NCBI RefSeq assembly: GCF_963378095.1
Contig: NZ_OY726397.1
Location: forward strand, 1,860,001 to 1,924,000
Origin: Mycolicibacterium sp. MU0053
GTDB taxonomy: Bacteria > Actinomycetota > Actinomycetes > Mycobacteriales > Mycobacteriaceae
Direction: 5' to 3'
DNA length: 64,000 nt
Below are positions 19,252-29,261 of this stretch, in pieces. Each line of letters starts with the position of its first letter. Position 1 is the stretch's first letter. Under the pieces are notes generated by a model, which saw only the letters and a list, made by a program, of their open reading frames with translations, was not told the origin of the DNA and ran no database searches. The position numbers and the translations under genes were made by a program.

Positions 19252-20295
19252 ATGAGCAGTGCCGACGATCGTCGCTTCGAAGTGCTTCGCGCCATCGTCG
19301 CCGACTTCGTGTCCACCAAGGAGCCCATCGGGTCCAAGTCCTTGGTCGAGCGGCACAACCTCGGCGTGTCCAGCGCGACCATCCGCAACGACATGGCGGT
19401 CCTGGAGGCCGAGGGTTACATCGCCCAGCCGCACACCAGCTCCGGGCGGGTCCCCACCGAGAAGGGCTACCGCGAGTTCGTCGACCGCCTCGACCACGTC
19501 AAGCCGATGTCGGTACCGGAGCGCCGCGCGATCCTGACCTTCCTGGAATCCGGCGTCGACCTCGACGACGTGCTGCGCCGCTCGGTGCGGTTGCTGGCGC
19601 AGCTCACCCGCCAGGTCGCCGTGGTGCAATATCCGACGCTGTCGTCGTCGACCGTGCGCCACATCGAGGTGGTGGCCCTGACCCCGGCCCGGCTGCTGCT
19701 GGTGGTCATCACGGACTCCGGCCGCGTCGACCAGCGCATCGCCGAACTCGGCGACCCCATCGACGAACATCAGCTCAGCCAGCTGCGCGACCTGCTCGGC
19801 AAGGCGCTCGACGGCAAGAAGCTGGCCGCGGCGTCGGTCGCGGTCGCCGACCTGGCGAGCCAACTCGACGGCACCGGCGGGCTCGGCGACGCCGTCGGCC
19901 GCTCGGCGACGGTGTTGCTGGAATCGCTGGTCGAGCACCGTGAGGAACGTCTCCTCACGGGCGGAACGGCGAACCTGACGACCAACACCGCCGATTTCGG
20001 CGGCTCGCTGAAATCGGTGCTCGAAGCGCTCGAAGAGCAGGTCGTGGTGCTCAAGCTGCTCGCGGCCCAACAGGAGGCCGGCAAGGTCACCGTGCGCATC
20101 GGGCACGAGGCTCAGGTGGCCTCCGGTGCCGAGCAAATGGCCGGGACGTCGGTGGTGTCGACGACATACGGCACAATGGACACGGTCTACGGCGGCATGG
20201 GCGTGCTCGGACCAACCCGGATGGACTATCCGGGAACCATGGCCAGCGTCGCTGCAGTTGCTCTTTACATCGGTGAGGTTTTGGGCACCCGTTAA
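19252..20295 (+). CDS. hrcA: Heat-inducible transcription repressor HrcA
   Basis: A 347-residue repressor that controls groE-type chaperone genes through CIRCE operators. The N-terminal winged helix is plain: [20 protein letters not shown], then [17 protein letters not shown] and the [10 protein letters not shown] turn. The C-terminal half is the usual GAF-like dimer domain, ending in a conserved [19 protein letters not shown] tail. The ATG of MSSADDRRF is chosen over one nine codons upstream because it matches the usual HrcA beginning and has AGAAGG 9-14 bases before it. dnaJ2 follows 39 bases later and is probably co-transcribed. Confidence 0.95.
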   Translation: MSSADDRRFEVLRAIVADFVSTKEPIGSKSLVERHNLGVSSATIRNDMAVLEAEGYIAQPHTSSGRVPTEKGYREFVDRLDHVKPMSVPERRAILTFLESGVDLDDVLRRSVRLLAQLTRQVAVVQYPTLSSSTVRHIEVVALTPARLLLVVITDSGRVDQRIAELGDPIDEHQLSQLRDLLGKALDGKKLAAASVAVADLASQLDGTGGLGDAVGRSATVLLESLVEHREERLLTGGTANLTTNTADFGGSLKSVLEALEEQVVVLKLLAAQQEAGKVTVRIGHEAQVASGAEQMAGTSVVSTTYGTMDTVYGGMGVLGPTRMDYPGTMASVAAVALYIGEVLGTR

Positions 20296-20334
20296 CGGTG
20301 CCCGCAGCTAGTCAGAGAAGTGTGGGGAACACGA

Positions 20335-21483
20335 GTGGCACGCGACTACTACGGTCTTCTCGGCGTGAGCAAGGGCGCCAGCGATTCGGAGCTCAAGCGC
20401 GCCTACCGCAAGCTGGCCCGGGAGCTGCATCCCGACGTCAATCCCGACGAGGAAGCCCAGGCCCGGTTCAAAGAGATCTCGGCGGCCTACGAGGTGCTGT
20501 CGGATCCGGAGAAGCGGCGCATCGTCGACCTCGGCGGTGACCCGCTCGAGAACGGGTCGGGCAACGGCGGATTCGCCGGCGGGTTCGGCGGCCTCGGCGA
20601 CGTCTTCGAGGCGTTCTTCGGCGGCGGTGGCGCCGCGCGCGGACCCGTCGGCCGGGTTCGGCCCGGCTCCGATTCGCTGCTGCGGATGCGGCTGGACCTC
20701 ACCGAATGCGCGACCGGCGTGACCAAGCAGGTCACCGTCGACACCGCGGTGCTGTGCGACCGCTGCCACGGCAAGGGCACCAACGGCGACTCCAAGCCGA
20801 TCGCCTGTGACACCTGCGGCGGGCTGGGCGAGGTCTCCAGCGTGCAGCGCTCCCTGCTCGGCCAGGTGATGACCTCGCGGCCGTGTCCCACCTGCCGCGG
20901 CATCGGCGAGGTGATTCCCGACCCGTGCCACCACTGCGGCGGCGACGGCCGGGTGCGCGCCCGCCGGCAGATCAGCGTCAAGATCCCCGCCGGTGTCGGC
21001 GACGGCATGCGGGTGCGACTGGCCGCCCAAGGCGAGGTCGGCCCCGGCGGCGGCCCGGCCGGCGACCTGTACGTCGAGGTGCACGAGCAGCCGCACGACA
21101 TCTTCGTCCGCGACGGCGACGACCTGCACTGCACCGTCGAGGTGCCGATGGTCGACGCGGCGCTGGGCACCACGGTCACCGTCGACGCCATCCTGGACGG
21201 TCCCGTCGAGATCACCATCCCGGCCGGTATCCAGCCCGGTTCGGTCACCACCCTGCGCGGACACGGCATGCCGCATCTGCGCTCGGGGGTGCGCGGCGAT
21301 CTGCACGCCCACATCGAGGTCGTGGTGCCGACCAAGCTGGAACCGGCCGACACCGACCTGCTGCGTCAGCTCAAGGAGAACCGCAGCCGCGACGTCGCCG
21401 AGGTCAGGTCCGCGCACGCCGCCGGGCACACCAACGGCGGCGGGATCTTCAGCCGGCTGCGGGAAACCTTCACCGGCCGCTGA
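20335..21483 (+). CDS. dnaJ2: Chaperone protein DnaJ2
   Basis: A 382-residue class I J-protein that stimulates DnaK ATPase and binds unfolded clients. The J-domain holds the HPD motif ([15 protein letters not shown]); a Gly/Phe-rich linker follows ([14 protein letters not shown]). Next come four CxxCxGxG zinc-binding repeats ([32 protein letters not shown]) and the C-terminal substrate-binding domains. The GTG of [11 protein letters not shown] is chosen since it gives the standard N-terminus. Its linkage to hrcA is the common actinobacterial arrangement for a second DnaJ. The next gene, rsmE, begins in the bases straight after the stop. Confidence 0.95.
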   Translation: MARDYYGLLGVSKGASDSELKRAYRKLARELHPDVNPDEEAQARFKEISAAYEVLSDPEKRRIVDLGGDPLENGSGNGGFAGGFGGLGDVFEAFFGGGGAARGPVGRVRPGSDSLLRMRLDLTECATGVTKQVTVDTAVLCDRCHGKGTNGDSKPIACDTCGGLGEVSSVQRSLLGQVMTSRPCPTCRGIGEVIPDPCHHCGGDGRVRARRQISVKIPAGVGDGMRVRLAAQGEVGPGGGPAGDLYVEVHEQPHDIFVRDGDDLHCTVEVPMVDAALGTTVTVDAILDGPVEITIPAGIQPGSVTTLRGHGMPHLRSGVRGDLHAHIEVVVPTKLEPADTDLLRQLKENRSRDVAEVRSAHAAGHTNGGGIFSRLRETFTGR

Positions 21484-21515
21484 GTGCAGGAAGCCAACAG
21501 GAAGCCATAGCCCCG

Positions 21516-22259
21516 ATTTCGCACGCACTGTTCTATCTCGATCAGGTCCCCGACGTCGGGGACGTCGCCGTCGTCGAGGGTGACGAGGGATTTCACGCCG
21601 CCACCGTGCGGCGCCTGCGACCCGGTGAACGCATCGTGGTCGGCGACGGCGCCGGGGAGTTGGCGGACTGCGTGGTGGACGGCACCGCCAAACGGGAGGT
21701 GCGCGCCACCGTGCTGGCGCGGCGGTCGGTGGCGCCCGCGCGTCCGGCCGTGACCGTCGTGCAGGCCATCCCCAAATCGGAGCGCTCGGAGCTGGCGGTG
21801 GAGTTGGCCACCGAGGCCGGCGCCGACGAAGTGGTGGCCTGGCAGGCCGCGCGCTGCGTGGCGCGCTGGGACGGGGACCGCGCAGACAAGGGGTTGCGCC
21901 GGTGGCGCGCGGTCGCGCGGTCGGCGGCCCGGCAGTCCCGTCGCGCCTTCATCCCGCCGGTGTCCGGCCCGCTGAACACCGCCGCGCTCGTCGAGCGGGT
22001 GTCGAGCAGCGATGTGGTGCTCGTGTTGCACGAGGCCGCCGGGGCGCTCTTCACCGAGTTGACGGAACCGCCACTGGCCCAGGCGGATTCGATCATGTTG
22101 GTCATCGGTCCCGAGGGTGGCATCACCGACGACGAGATCGCCGCGCTGGCGGCGGCCGGCGCCCGCGCCGTGCGTCTGGGGCCGACCGTGCTGCGCACCT
22201 CGACCGCGGCCGCGGTGGCCCTCGGGGCGCTCGGCGCGCTGACACCGCGCTGGGGCTAG
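21516..22259 (+). CDS. rsmE: 16S rRNA m3U1498 methyltransferase RsmE
   Basis: RsmE methylates U1498 in the decoding site of 16S rRNA using S-adenosylmethionine. The SPOUT-fold methyltransferase domain is evident from [13 protein letters not shown] and [16 protein letters not shown] near the C-terminus, and the N-terminal RNA-binding part from [19 protein letters not shown]. The start is the problem: in this frame there is no ATG, GTG or TTG between the dnaJ2 coding region and the first conserved residues ([10 protein letters not shown]). Available codons are CTG 21480, ATA 21507, ATT 21516 and CTG 21528. ATT 21516 is chosen because AGGAAG lies 11 bases before it and 247 residues suits the family. 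Its stop overlaps that of the convergent next gene. Confidence 0.85.
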   Translation: MSHALFYLDQVPDVGDVAVVEGDEGFHAATVRRLRPGERIVVGDGAGELADCVVDGTAKREVRATVLARRSVAPARPAVTVVQAIPKSERSELAVELATEAGADEVVAWQAARCVARWDGDRADKGLRRWRAVARSAARQSRRAFIPPVSGPLNTAALVERVSSSDVVLVLHEAAGALFTELTEPPLAQADSIMLVIGPEGGITDDEIAALAAAGARAVRLGPTVLRTSTAAAVALGALGALTPRWG

Positions 22260-23374
22260 CTGAGATCCTCGGCGCTGTCGGGGAAGCGGTCCAGACACGC
22301 CGGGCGGTCGCAGACCACGCACTTGGCCCGATTGCCGCCGGCGCGGCGGGCCTCGTGCATCGCGTCGGCGGCCAGTGCGATCAGCTCGTCGAGCAGGTCA
22401 TAGGGCGGGCAGTCCGCCAGCCCGCCCATCGGGGTGGACACCACGCCGATACTCGTCGTCAGCCGCATCGGGGTGGCCCGGATGGCGCTGCGAATCCGCT
22501 CCACCAGCGCGGTGGCATCGGGGGCGGCGAAACTGTCGGCGACCAGGAACTCGCTGTCGGCGACGTGCGCGACGACGGCGTCGCGGCGGGTGGTCTCGCG
22601 CATGGCCTGGCCGGCCGCGATCCGTGCGGTCACCGCACGCGTTCCCGCCAGCAACGGGAAGTTGTCGAGGCTCACCACCACGATCACCAGGTGCCGATCG
22701 TCGAACCGGCTGCGGGAGGCGATGAACGTGCCGGCCGCGTCATAGAACGCGTCACGGTGCAGCAGACCGGTGATCGGCTCGATGTTTGCGTCGCGGGCCT
22801 GGTGCCCGAGCACGCTCACGAAGGCCTGACAGCCCGCCGCCGCCGACAGGATGATGATCAGCACCGCGATCACCATGGTGATTCCCCACACCGGATCACC
22901 GGCCGCCGCCAGTCGCAACATCGGGATGGTCCCGGTGAGCGCACTCAGCGCGAGGATGACGAACACGTACCGGACGCTGTGAAAGACCACCAGGTAGCCG
23001 CCGATCCCGGCGAAGGCGAACGTGGCGAAGATTCCGCTGACCGGGTTGGACTGCACCAGCGCGATCACGACGACCGCGACCGAGATGATGGTCACCAACA
23101 CCAGCGACTGGCGTCGGGTCGGCCAATGGGCCCGTCGCCACCACAGCGCGGTCCCGATGGCGGCCAGGGCGGCGAGCACCGAGACGGTCATGTCGCGCAC
23201 GCCGTGCGGTCCCGAGGGGGAGAAGACCATCGTGATCGGCAGAAACGCCAGGCTGGCGACCAGCACCGACACCACCCGCGCGGTGGCCGCCTCCCCGCCG
23301 CGGGCGGCGATCAACGCGGTGATCCAGTAGTAATGATCGGGCTGGCGCGACCAGGCACGCAGGGTCCGAATCAT
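22256..23374 (-). CDS. Membrane protein with degenerate GGDEF domain
   Basis: A 372-residue protein. The N-terminal half holds about six hydrophobic membrane spans (for example [50 protein letters not shown]). The C-terminal ~170 residues follow the pattern of a diguanylate cyclase domain: GLLHRDAF in place of GLxNRRxF, RLTTSIGV, and the end [13 protein letters not shown]. At the active-site position the GGDEF signature reads VADSEF, so cyclic-di-GMP synthesis is not expected; it may be a sensor or regulatory relic. A short Cys-rich tail, CVVCDRPAC, follows. The start is set at MIRTLRAW; the longer in-frame form has no membrane or domain content upstream. It is divergent from phoH. Confidence 0.8.
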   Translation of the reverse strand: MIRTLRAWSRQPDHYYWITALIAARGGEAATARVVSVLVASLAFLPITMVFSPSGPHGVRDMTVSVLAALAAIGTALWWRRAHWPTRRQSLVLVTIISVAVVVIALVQSNPVSGIFATFAFAGIGGYLVVFHSVRYVFVILALSALTGTIPMLRLAAAGDPVWGITMVIAVLIIILSAAAGCQAFVSVLGHQARDANIEPITGLLHRDAFYDAAGTFIASRSRFDDRHLVIVVVSLDNFPLLAGTRAVTARIAAGQAMRETTRRDAVVAHVADSEFLVADSFAAPDATALVERIRSAIRATPMRLTTSIGVVSTPMGGLADCPPYDLLDELIALAADAMHEARRAGGNRAKCVVCDRPACLDRFPDSAEDLS

Positions 23375-23470
23375 GACACCCGCAACTTCTCGACCTCCAC
23401 CGACAGTCCCGCAACGGAACGCCCCCGCCGCCTTTGGTGCCCAGGCTACGCGGCCCAACAGCAGTAATCA

Positions 23471-23500
23471 TTGGGTCGCCTCGATTCCCGGCGGTAGACT
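23471..23500 (+). promoter_or_regulatory. Predicted SigA-type promoter of phoH
   Basis: TTGGGT (23471-23476) and TAGACT (23495-23500) are separated by 18 bases and lie about 54 bases before the phoH start, in the divergent gap shared with the GGDEF-like gene. Confidence 0.4.
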
Positions 23501-23553
23501 CCGAGGACCGAGCAAGCCGCCCCCCAGGACAGAAAGCAGGCAGAAAAGCCCAC

Positions 23554-24594
<1,041 letters not shown>

Positions 24595-24601
24595 GCCGAC
24601 C

Positions 24602-25156
24602 GTGAGCATCGAGGTGTCCAACGAATCCGGGCTCGACGTCTCCGAGGAGGAGCTCATCAGCGTCGCCCGCTTCGTGATCGACAAGATGGACGTCAACCCG
24701 GGCGCGGAGCTGTCGATGGTGCTGCTCGACACCGCCGCGATGGCCGATCTGCACATGCGGTGGATGGATCTGCCGGGGCCCACCGACGTGATGAGCTTCC
24801 CGATGGATGAGCTGGAACCGGGCGGCCGGCCCGATGCGCCCGAAGTGGGTCCGTCGATGCTCGGCGACATCGTGCTGTGCCCGCAGTTCGCCGCCGAGCA
24901 GGCCAAGAACGCCGGCCACGACGTCGAACACGAGTTGGCGCTGCTGACCGTGCACGGGGTGCTCCACCTGCTGGGCTACGACCACGGCGAGCCTGACGAG
25001 GAGAAGGAGATGTTCGCATTGCAGCGTCAGCTGCTTGAGGACTGGTACCACGATCAGGCTCAGCTCTACCGGCGCAACGTGCAGGCCGAGCGCGACAGCA
25101 GCCTGCTGGGCAAGTCGCAGCACTTCCTGTCGCCGCCCGCCGACGATCAGCTGTGA
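24602..25156 (+). CDS. ybeY: Endoribonuclease YbeY
   Basis: A 184-residue zinc-dependent RNase needed for 16S rRNA 3'-end maturation and ribosome quality control. The metal-binding H-box is [11 protein letters not shown] near residues 118-128, with [14 protein letters not shown] just before it as in other mycobacterial YbeY proteins. The GTG at 24602 ([13 protein letters not shown]) fits the family N-terminus; it is preceded by a CGAAGGTGAG ribosome site. The following corC gene begins at a GTG overlapping this stop (GTGA). Confidence 0.94.
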   Translation: MSIEVSNESGLDVSEEELISVARFVIDKMDVNPGAELSMVLLDTAAMADLHMRWMDLPGPTDVMSFPMDELEPGGRPDAPEVGPSMLGDIVLCPQFAAEQAKNAGHDVEHELALLTVHGVLHLLGYDHGEPDEEKEMFALQRQLLEDWYHDQAQLYRRNVQAERDSSLLGKSQHFLSPPADDQL

Positions 25157-26463
25157 GTGAACTGGCGCCGCTGCTGGGGGCGATCGCGCTGGCGGTGCTC
25201 GGCGGGTTTTTCGCCGCCATCGACGCGGCCATCAGCACGGTCTCCATCGCCCGCATCGAGGAGATGGTGCGGGACGAGCGGCCCGGCGCGGTCCGGCTGG
25301 CCCGGGTGGTCAGCGAACGCCCGCGCTACATCAACCTCGTGGTGCTGCTGCGCATCGCGTGCGAGACCACGGCCACGGTGTTGCTGGTGGAGTACCTCCG
25401 GGACCTGATGAGCGTCGGGTGGGCCCTGCTGATCGCGGCCGCGGTCATGGTGGTGGTGAGCTTCGTGTTGATCGGCGTGGGCCCGCGGACCGTGGGCCGT
25501 CAGAACGCTTACACCATTGCCCTGGCCTCCGCGCTTCCGCTGCAAGGGATTTCGTTGCTGCTGGCACCGATCAGCCGGCTGCTGATCCTGCTCGGCAACG
25601 CGCTGACTCCCGGGCGGGGCTTCCGCAACGGGCCGTTCGCCTCCGAGATCGAGTTGCGCGAGGTCGTCGATATGGCCCAGCAAAGCGGGGTGGTGGCCGA
25701 CGACGAGCGCCGGATGATCCAGTCGGTGTTCGAACTCGGTGACACCCCGGCCCGTGAGGTGATGGTGCCCCGCACCGAGATGGTGTGGATCGAATCCGAC
25801 AAGAACGCGGGCCAGGCCACCTCGTTGGCGGTGCGCAGCGGCCACTCGCGGATTCCGGTGATCGGCGAGAACGTCGACGACATCGTCGGCGTGGTGTATC
25901 TCAAAGACCTTGTCCAGCAGACGTATCACTCGGTCACCGGTGGCAGCGAAACGCAGATCGCGGACCTGCTGCGGCCCGCGGTGTTCGTTCCCGACTCCAA
26001 GCGGCTCGACGAATTGCTGCGCGAGATGCAGCGCGACCGCAATCACATGGTGTTGCTGGTCGACGAGTACGGCGCCATCGCGGGCCTGGTGACCATCGAG
26101 GATGTGCTCGAGGAGATCGTCGGCGAGATCGCCGACGAGTACGACGACGATGAGACGGCCCCCGTCGAGGACCTCGGTGATCAGTGTTACCGAGTTTCGA
26201 CCCGGCTCGGCATCGAGGACCTCGGCGAACTGTATGACGGGGTGGAATTCGAGGACGACCTCGACGTGGACACCGTGGGCGGACTGCTGGCGTTGGAACT
26301 GGGCCGGGTGCCGTTGCCGGGAGCGGAGGTCGTCTCGCACGGGTTGCGGATGCGCGCCGAGGGCGGCAATGACCACCGAGGTCGGGTACGTATTGGCACG
26401 GTTCTGGTCAGACCCGTGGAACCGCAACATGATTCGAACGAGGAGTCCGGTGACGATGAGTAA
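25153..26463 (+). CDS. CNNM/CorC-type membrane protein (hemolysin-like)
   Basis: A 436-residue membrane protein of the CNNM/CorC family, implicated in magnesium or cobalt export in homologues. The N-terminal ~140 residues form a DUF21 transmembrane domain with a long leading helix ([20 protein letters not shown]). A CBS pair occupies about 195-325 ([34 protein letters not shown]). The C-terminal CorC_HlyC domain follows (about 345-425) and the tail is acidic. It equals Rv2366c by position between ybeY and era. Older annotations call it a hemolysin, which the sequence does not support. Metal export is inferred from the family only. Confidence 0.88.
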   Translation: MSELAPLLGAIALAVLGGFFAAIDAAISTVSIARIEEMVRDERPGAVRLARVVSERPRYINLVVLLRIACETTATVLLVEYLRDLMSVGWALLIAAAVMVVVSFVLIGVGPRTVGRQNAYTIALASALPLQGISLLLAPISRLLILLGNALTPGRGFRNGPFASEIELREVVDMAQQSGVVADDERRMIQSVFELGDTPAREVMVPRTEMVWIESDKNAGQATSLAVRSGHSRIPVIGENVDDIVGVVYLKDLVQQTYHSVTGGSETQIADLLRPAVFVPDSKRLDELLREMQRDRNHMVLLVDEYGAIAGLVTIEDVLEEIVGEIADEYDDDETAPVEDLGDQCYRVSTRLGIEDLGELYDGVEFEDDLDVDTVGGLLALELGRVPLPGAEVVSHGLRMRAEGGNDHRGRVRIGTVLVRPVEPQHDSNEESGDDE

Positions 26464-26524
26464 CGGGGTTGGGCTGGACGTGGCGGCTGCCGCACCGGTG
26501 ACCGGGGCGGACCGGTCGCGATGA
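26456..26524 (+). CDS. Possible 22-codon coupling ORF between corC and era
   Basis: A short frame of 22 codons (starting [14 protein letters not shown]) opens at an ATG inside the last codons of corC. It closes with a TGA that overlaps the ATG of era (ATGA). It fills the corC-era gap exactly. There is no recognisable domain. In M. tuberculosis a ~113-codon gene (Rv2365c) lies here, so this could be a shrunken relic or a translational bridge. Real translation is uncertain. Confidence 0.3.
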   Translation: MSNGVGLDVAAAAPVTGADRSR

Positions 26525-27429
26525 GCGAATTCCGTTCCGGTTTCGTCTGTTTCGTCGGCCGGCCGAACACCGGGAAGTCGACGCTGACCAACGCACTGGT
26601 CGGTGAGAAGGTCGCGATCACCTCGAACCGGCCGCAGACCACGCGGCACCGGATCCGAGGCATCGTGCACCGCCCGGACTTTCAGATCGTGCTGGTGGAC
26701 ACCCCGGGTCTGCATCGGCCGCGCACCCTGCTGGGTCAGCGTCTCAATGACCTGGTCAAGGACACCTACTCCGAGGTCGATGTGATCGGGTTGTGCATCC
26801 CGGCCGACGAGAAGATCGGGCCGGGGGACCGCTGGATCCTCGAGCAGATCCGCGCGGTCGCACCGCGGACGACGCTGGTGGTCGTCGTCACCAAGATCGA
26901 CAAGATCACCAAGGACCGCATCGCCGAGCAGTTGCTCGCGGTCAGCGAACTCGTCGGACCGGACGTCGACATCGTGCCGGTGTCGGCCGTCAAGGCCGAA
27001 CAGCTCGACGTGCTCACCAACGTCCTGGTCGGCAAGCTGCAACCCGGCCCGGCGTTCTACCCGGACGGCGAGCTCACCGACGAGCCCGAGGAAACCCTGA
27101 TGGCCGAGCTCATCCGGGAGGCCGCGCTCGAGGGTGTGCGCGACGAACTGCCGCACTCGTTGGCCGTCGTGATCGACGAGGTCGAGGAGCGTTCCAACCG
27201 CCCGGAGGACGATCCACTGATCGATGTGCGCGCGATCCTCTACGTCGAACGCGACAGCCAGAAGGGCATCGTCATCGGCAAGGGCGGTGCCCGACTGCGT
27301 GAGGTCGGCACGGCTGCGCGCACTCAGATCGAGAAGCTGCTGGGTACCAAGGTGTACCTGGAACTACGGGTCAAGGTGGCCAAGAACTGGCAACGCGACC
27401 CCAAACAGCTTGGCAAGCTGGGTTTTTAG
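26521..27429 (+). CDS. era: GTPase Era
   Basis: A 302-residue ribosome-assembly GTPase. The G-domain motifs are all present: GRPNTGKS (G1), the switch I region TTRHRIRG, DTPG (G3), TKID (G4) and VSA (G5). The C-terminal KH domain (about 225-302) contains GIVIGKGGARLREVG, the GxxG loop that binds 16S rRNA near its 3' end. YbeY and Era act in the same 30S maturation step, which agrees with their shared operon. The ATG at 26521 gives the typical [16 protein letters not shown] beginning. Confidence 0.95.
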   Translation: MSEFRSGFVCFVGRPNTGKSTLTNALVGEKVAITSNRPQTTRHRIRGIVHRPDFQIVLVDTPGLHRPRTLLGQRLNDLVKDTYSEVDVIGLCIPADEKIGPGDRWILEQIRAVAPRTTLVVVVTKIDKITKDRIAEQLLAVSELVGPDVDIVPVSAVKAEQLDVLTNVLVGKLQPGPAFYPDGELTDEPEETLMAELIREAALEGVRDELPHSLAVVIDEVEERSNRPEDDPLIDVRAILYVERDSQKGIVIGKGGARLREVGTAARTQIEKLLGTKVYLELRVKVAKNWQRDPKQLGKLGF

Positions 27430-27459
27430 GCTGATCTGCCTGGCGCGCTCCGTCGCCGG

Positions 27460-27918
27460 TCAGCACGGCAAGGGTGGGCCCAACGGAAGTTGAACTCCGC
27501 ACAGCGGGTTTTTCGGCGTCGGCGTCGGCGCCGGCTGGTTGGCCTGCTTGCGTGATGCCGCGGCGGCGTTGTCGGCCGCGGCCGCGGCGCGAATCGCCGG
27601 TGTCACGCAAACCACGTCGCCACCGAAGGCTTCACGCCAGACGAAACCCTGCTTGCAGGTGTTGGGCCCGTATGCACCACCCCCGGGTTGGACGTTCTGG
27701 GCGGCCGCGGCATTCTCCTGCGCGGTTCTGGTCCGGACCGCCGGGGTGACGCAGACGGTGTCGCCCGGCCCTGCCTCACGCCACACGTAGCCCTGGACAC
27801 AGGTGTCGGGACCATACGGCAGCGGATCTGCCAGCGCCGGCGTCGCGAGGGTGGCCGCGGCGGCGGCGAGGGCTGCGGACAGCGGCAGCACTTTTCGATA
27901 GATCGCGTTGGTATTCAT
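27460..27918 (-). CDS. Secreted protein with two Cys-containing repeats
   Basis: A 152-residue exported protein. The signal peptide is clear: positively charged start, hydrophobic run of Ala/Leu, cleavage expected after TPALA (residue 30). The mature part consists of two copies of a ~40-residue unit, about 35-74 and 83-122. Each starts YGPxTCxQGxVWREA and ends GDxVCVTPAxR then a helical Ala/Asn-rich stretch. Each unit has two Cys (40/56 and 88/104), suggesting one disulfide per unit, and a Pro-rich tail adds Cys140 and Cys152. The ATG at 27918 is preceded by GAGGAACG. I know the GPxTCxQGxVWREA motif only as a mycobacterial secreted repeat without assigned function. Confidence 0.82.
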   Translation of the reverse strand: MNTNAIYRKVLPLSAALAAAAATLATPALADPLPYGPDTCVQGYVWREAGPGDTVCVTPAVRTRTAQENAAAAQNVQPGGGAYGPNTCKQGFVWREAFGGDVVCVTPAIRAAAAADNAAAASRKQANQPAPTPTPKNPLCGVQLPLGPPLPC

Positions 27919-28089
27919 GTTGTTTCGTTCCTCCGTTTGTCGTTCGTGGCACGCTGGCCGCTTCCGGGAAGAACGTACAAAACTCGTGCGTGGTTGACGT
28001 GAGTAGCCAGCTACTCGAAAGTATGAACCCACACCGGTGAAGACATGGCTAAATGCGCAAAAGAACAAAAACAGCAAACGCCGCGAAGG

Positions 28090-28647
28090 CTACCTGGGGT
28101 GATTCGGCGGCCGCTGCCCGAACTGGCGCGGCGGGGCCGTCACCGGCTCAGCGCCGTCGCCCTTGCCGTAGACCGCGACGACGACACTGCGGTCCAGGCT
28201 GTTCGCCGACCACACCCCGATGTCGACATTGGAGCAGTCGAACATGATGGCGTGATAGTCCGGGCGGTACCACCACTGGTTCAGGATCTCGACGCCGTTG
28301 ATCGCCAGCGCCGGGTTGATCGCCACCGTTTGGGCGACCGGTCCGGCGTATCCCGCATTGCGGGCGCGGTCGGCGACGGTCGAACCGTCCGAGCCGAGGT
28401 CGTCGTTGAGGGCGCGGTTGTTCAGCACGTCGTTGGTGTGCCACTGCGCGGCCAGCCGGAGCTTCGGGTTGATCCTGATCTTCGACTCGCAGTTGGCGCG
28501 CTCATGCATGGTGGAGACGTTGGCCACCACGCCGTCGTTGAGCCGACGGTTGTCGGCCTGCGCCGCCGGCGGCGCGGCGATCGTGGCGAAGGTCATCGTC
28601 GCGACAACTCCCAGTGCGGATCCCACCGCGATGCTGCGCATGCTCAT
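28090..28647 (-). CDS. Secreted CAP-domain (SCP/PR-1-like) protein, copy 1
   Basis: A 185-residue exported protein. It has an N-terminal signal sequence ending near APPAAQA, then a CAP-like domain: LAAQWHTNDVLNNRAL with a conserved His, the stretch INPALAINGVEILNQWWYRPDYHAIM with a second His, and a VDIGVWSANS strand. The acidic GEN motif found in many CAP proteins is not obvious. CAP proteins bind lipids or other ligands in the envelope, but no role is known for this subgroup. Several starts are possible (28683, 28647, 28641); 28647 places the charged region best. It is a tandem paralogue of the next gene upstream on the same strand, 42 bases away. Confidence 0.78.
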   Translation of the reverse strand: MSMRSIAVGSALGVVATMTFATIAAPPAAQADNRRLNDGVVANVSTMHERANCESKIRINPKLRLAAQWHTNDVLNNRALNDDLGSDGSTVADRARNAGYAGPVAQTVAINPALAINGVEILNQWWYRPDYHAIMFDCSNVDIGVWSANSLDRSVVVAVYGKGDGAEPVTAPPRQFGQRPPNHPR

Positions 28648-28689
28648 GAGACGGGAGAGTACGCGAGTCACACACCGGCTCACAGCCGA

Positions 28690-29244
28690 TTAGCGCGCGC
28701 CGGCCACCCGCCCCGGCGCCGTGACCGGTCCGGCCGCATCGCCGTGGCCGTACACCGCGACCAGCACGCTGCGGTTCAGGCTGTTCTCCGACCACACCCC
28801 GATGTCGACGTTGGCGCAATTGGACATGGTGGCGTGGTAGTCCGGCCGATAGAACCACTGGTTGAGGATCTCGATGCCGTTGATGGCCAGCGCCGGGTTG
28901 ATGGCGGTGGTCTCGGCGACCTCGCCCTCGTAGCCGGCCGCCCGCGCCCGGTCGGCCACGGTCGAACCGTCCGAGCCGATGTCGCCGTTGAGCGCGTGGT
29001 TGTTCAGCACGTCGTTGGCGTGCCACTGCGCGGCCAACCGCAGCTTCGGGTTGACCCGCACCATGGGTTCGATGTCGAGATCGTCGGCGCAACCGGCCTT
29101 CATCATCATGGTGTGCACGTTGGCGACGATGCTGTCGTTGAGACGCTTGTTGTCCGCGGCCGCACCGGGGGCGGCCACGACGGCCAGTGTCGTCAGGAGT
29201 GTGATCGGCATCGTTACCGCGACCGTGCGTGGGGTCAGTCTCAT
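28690..29244 (-). CDS. Secreted CAP-domain (SCP/PR-1-like) protein, copy 2
   Basis: A 184-residue paralogue of the neighbouring CAP protein. The N-terminus MRLTPRTVAVTMPITLL leads to a signal cleavage near PGAAA. The two proteins share long identical stretches (NPKLRLAAQWH, DVLNN, GSDGSTVADRAR, INPALAING, EILNQW, RPDYHA, NVDIGVWS). This one has an insertion with an extra Cys and Met-rich part (VHTMMMKAGCADDLDIEP) before the shared core. Tandem duplication is the simplest explanation. Both would lie on the outer side of the membrane. The upstream amidase gene ends 17 bases before its start, so the three minus-strand genes may be transcribed together. Confidence 0.8.
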   Translation of the reverse strand: MRLTPRTVAVTMPITLLTTLAVVAAPGAAADNKRLNDSIVANVHTMMMKAGCADDLDIEPMVRVNPKLRLAAQWHANDVLNNHALNGDIGSDGSTVADRARAAGYEGEVAETTAINPALAINGIEILNQWFYRPDYHATMSNCANVDIGVWSENSLNRSVLVAVYGHGDAAGPVTAPGRVAGAR

Positions 29245-29261
29245 GCCGGTGATCCTAAAGG

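Noticed and set aside
25153..26463. A hemolysin toxin
   Set aside because: The CNNM-CBS-CorC arrangement indicates a metal-handling membrane protein; the toxin name is historical.
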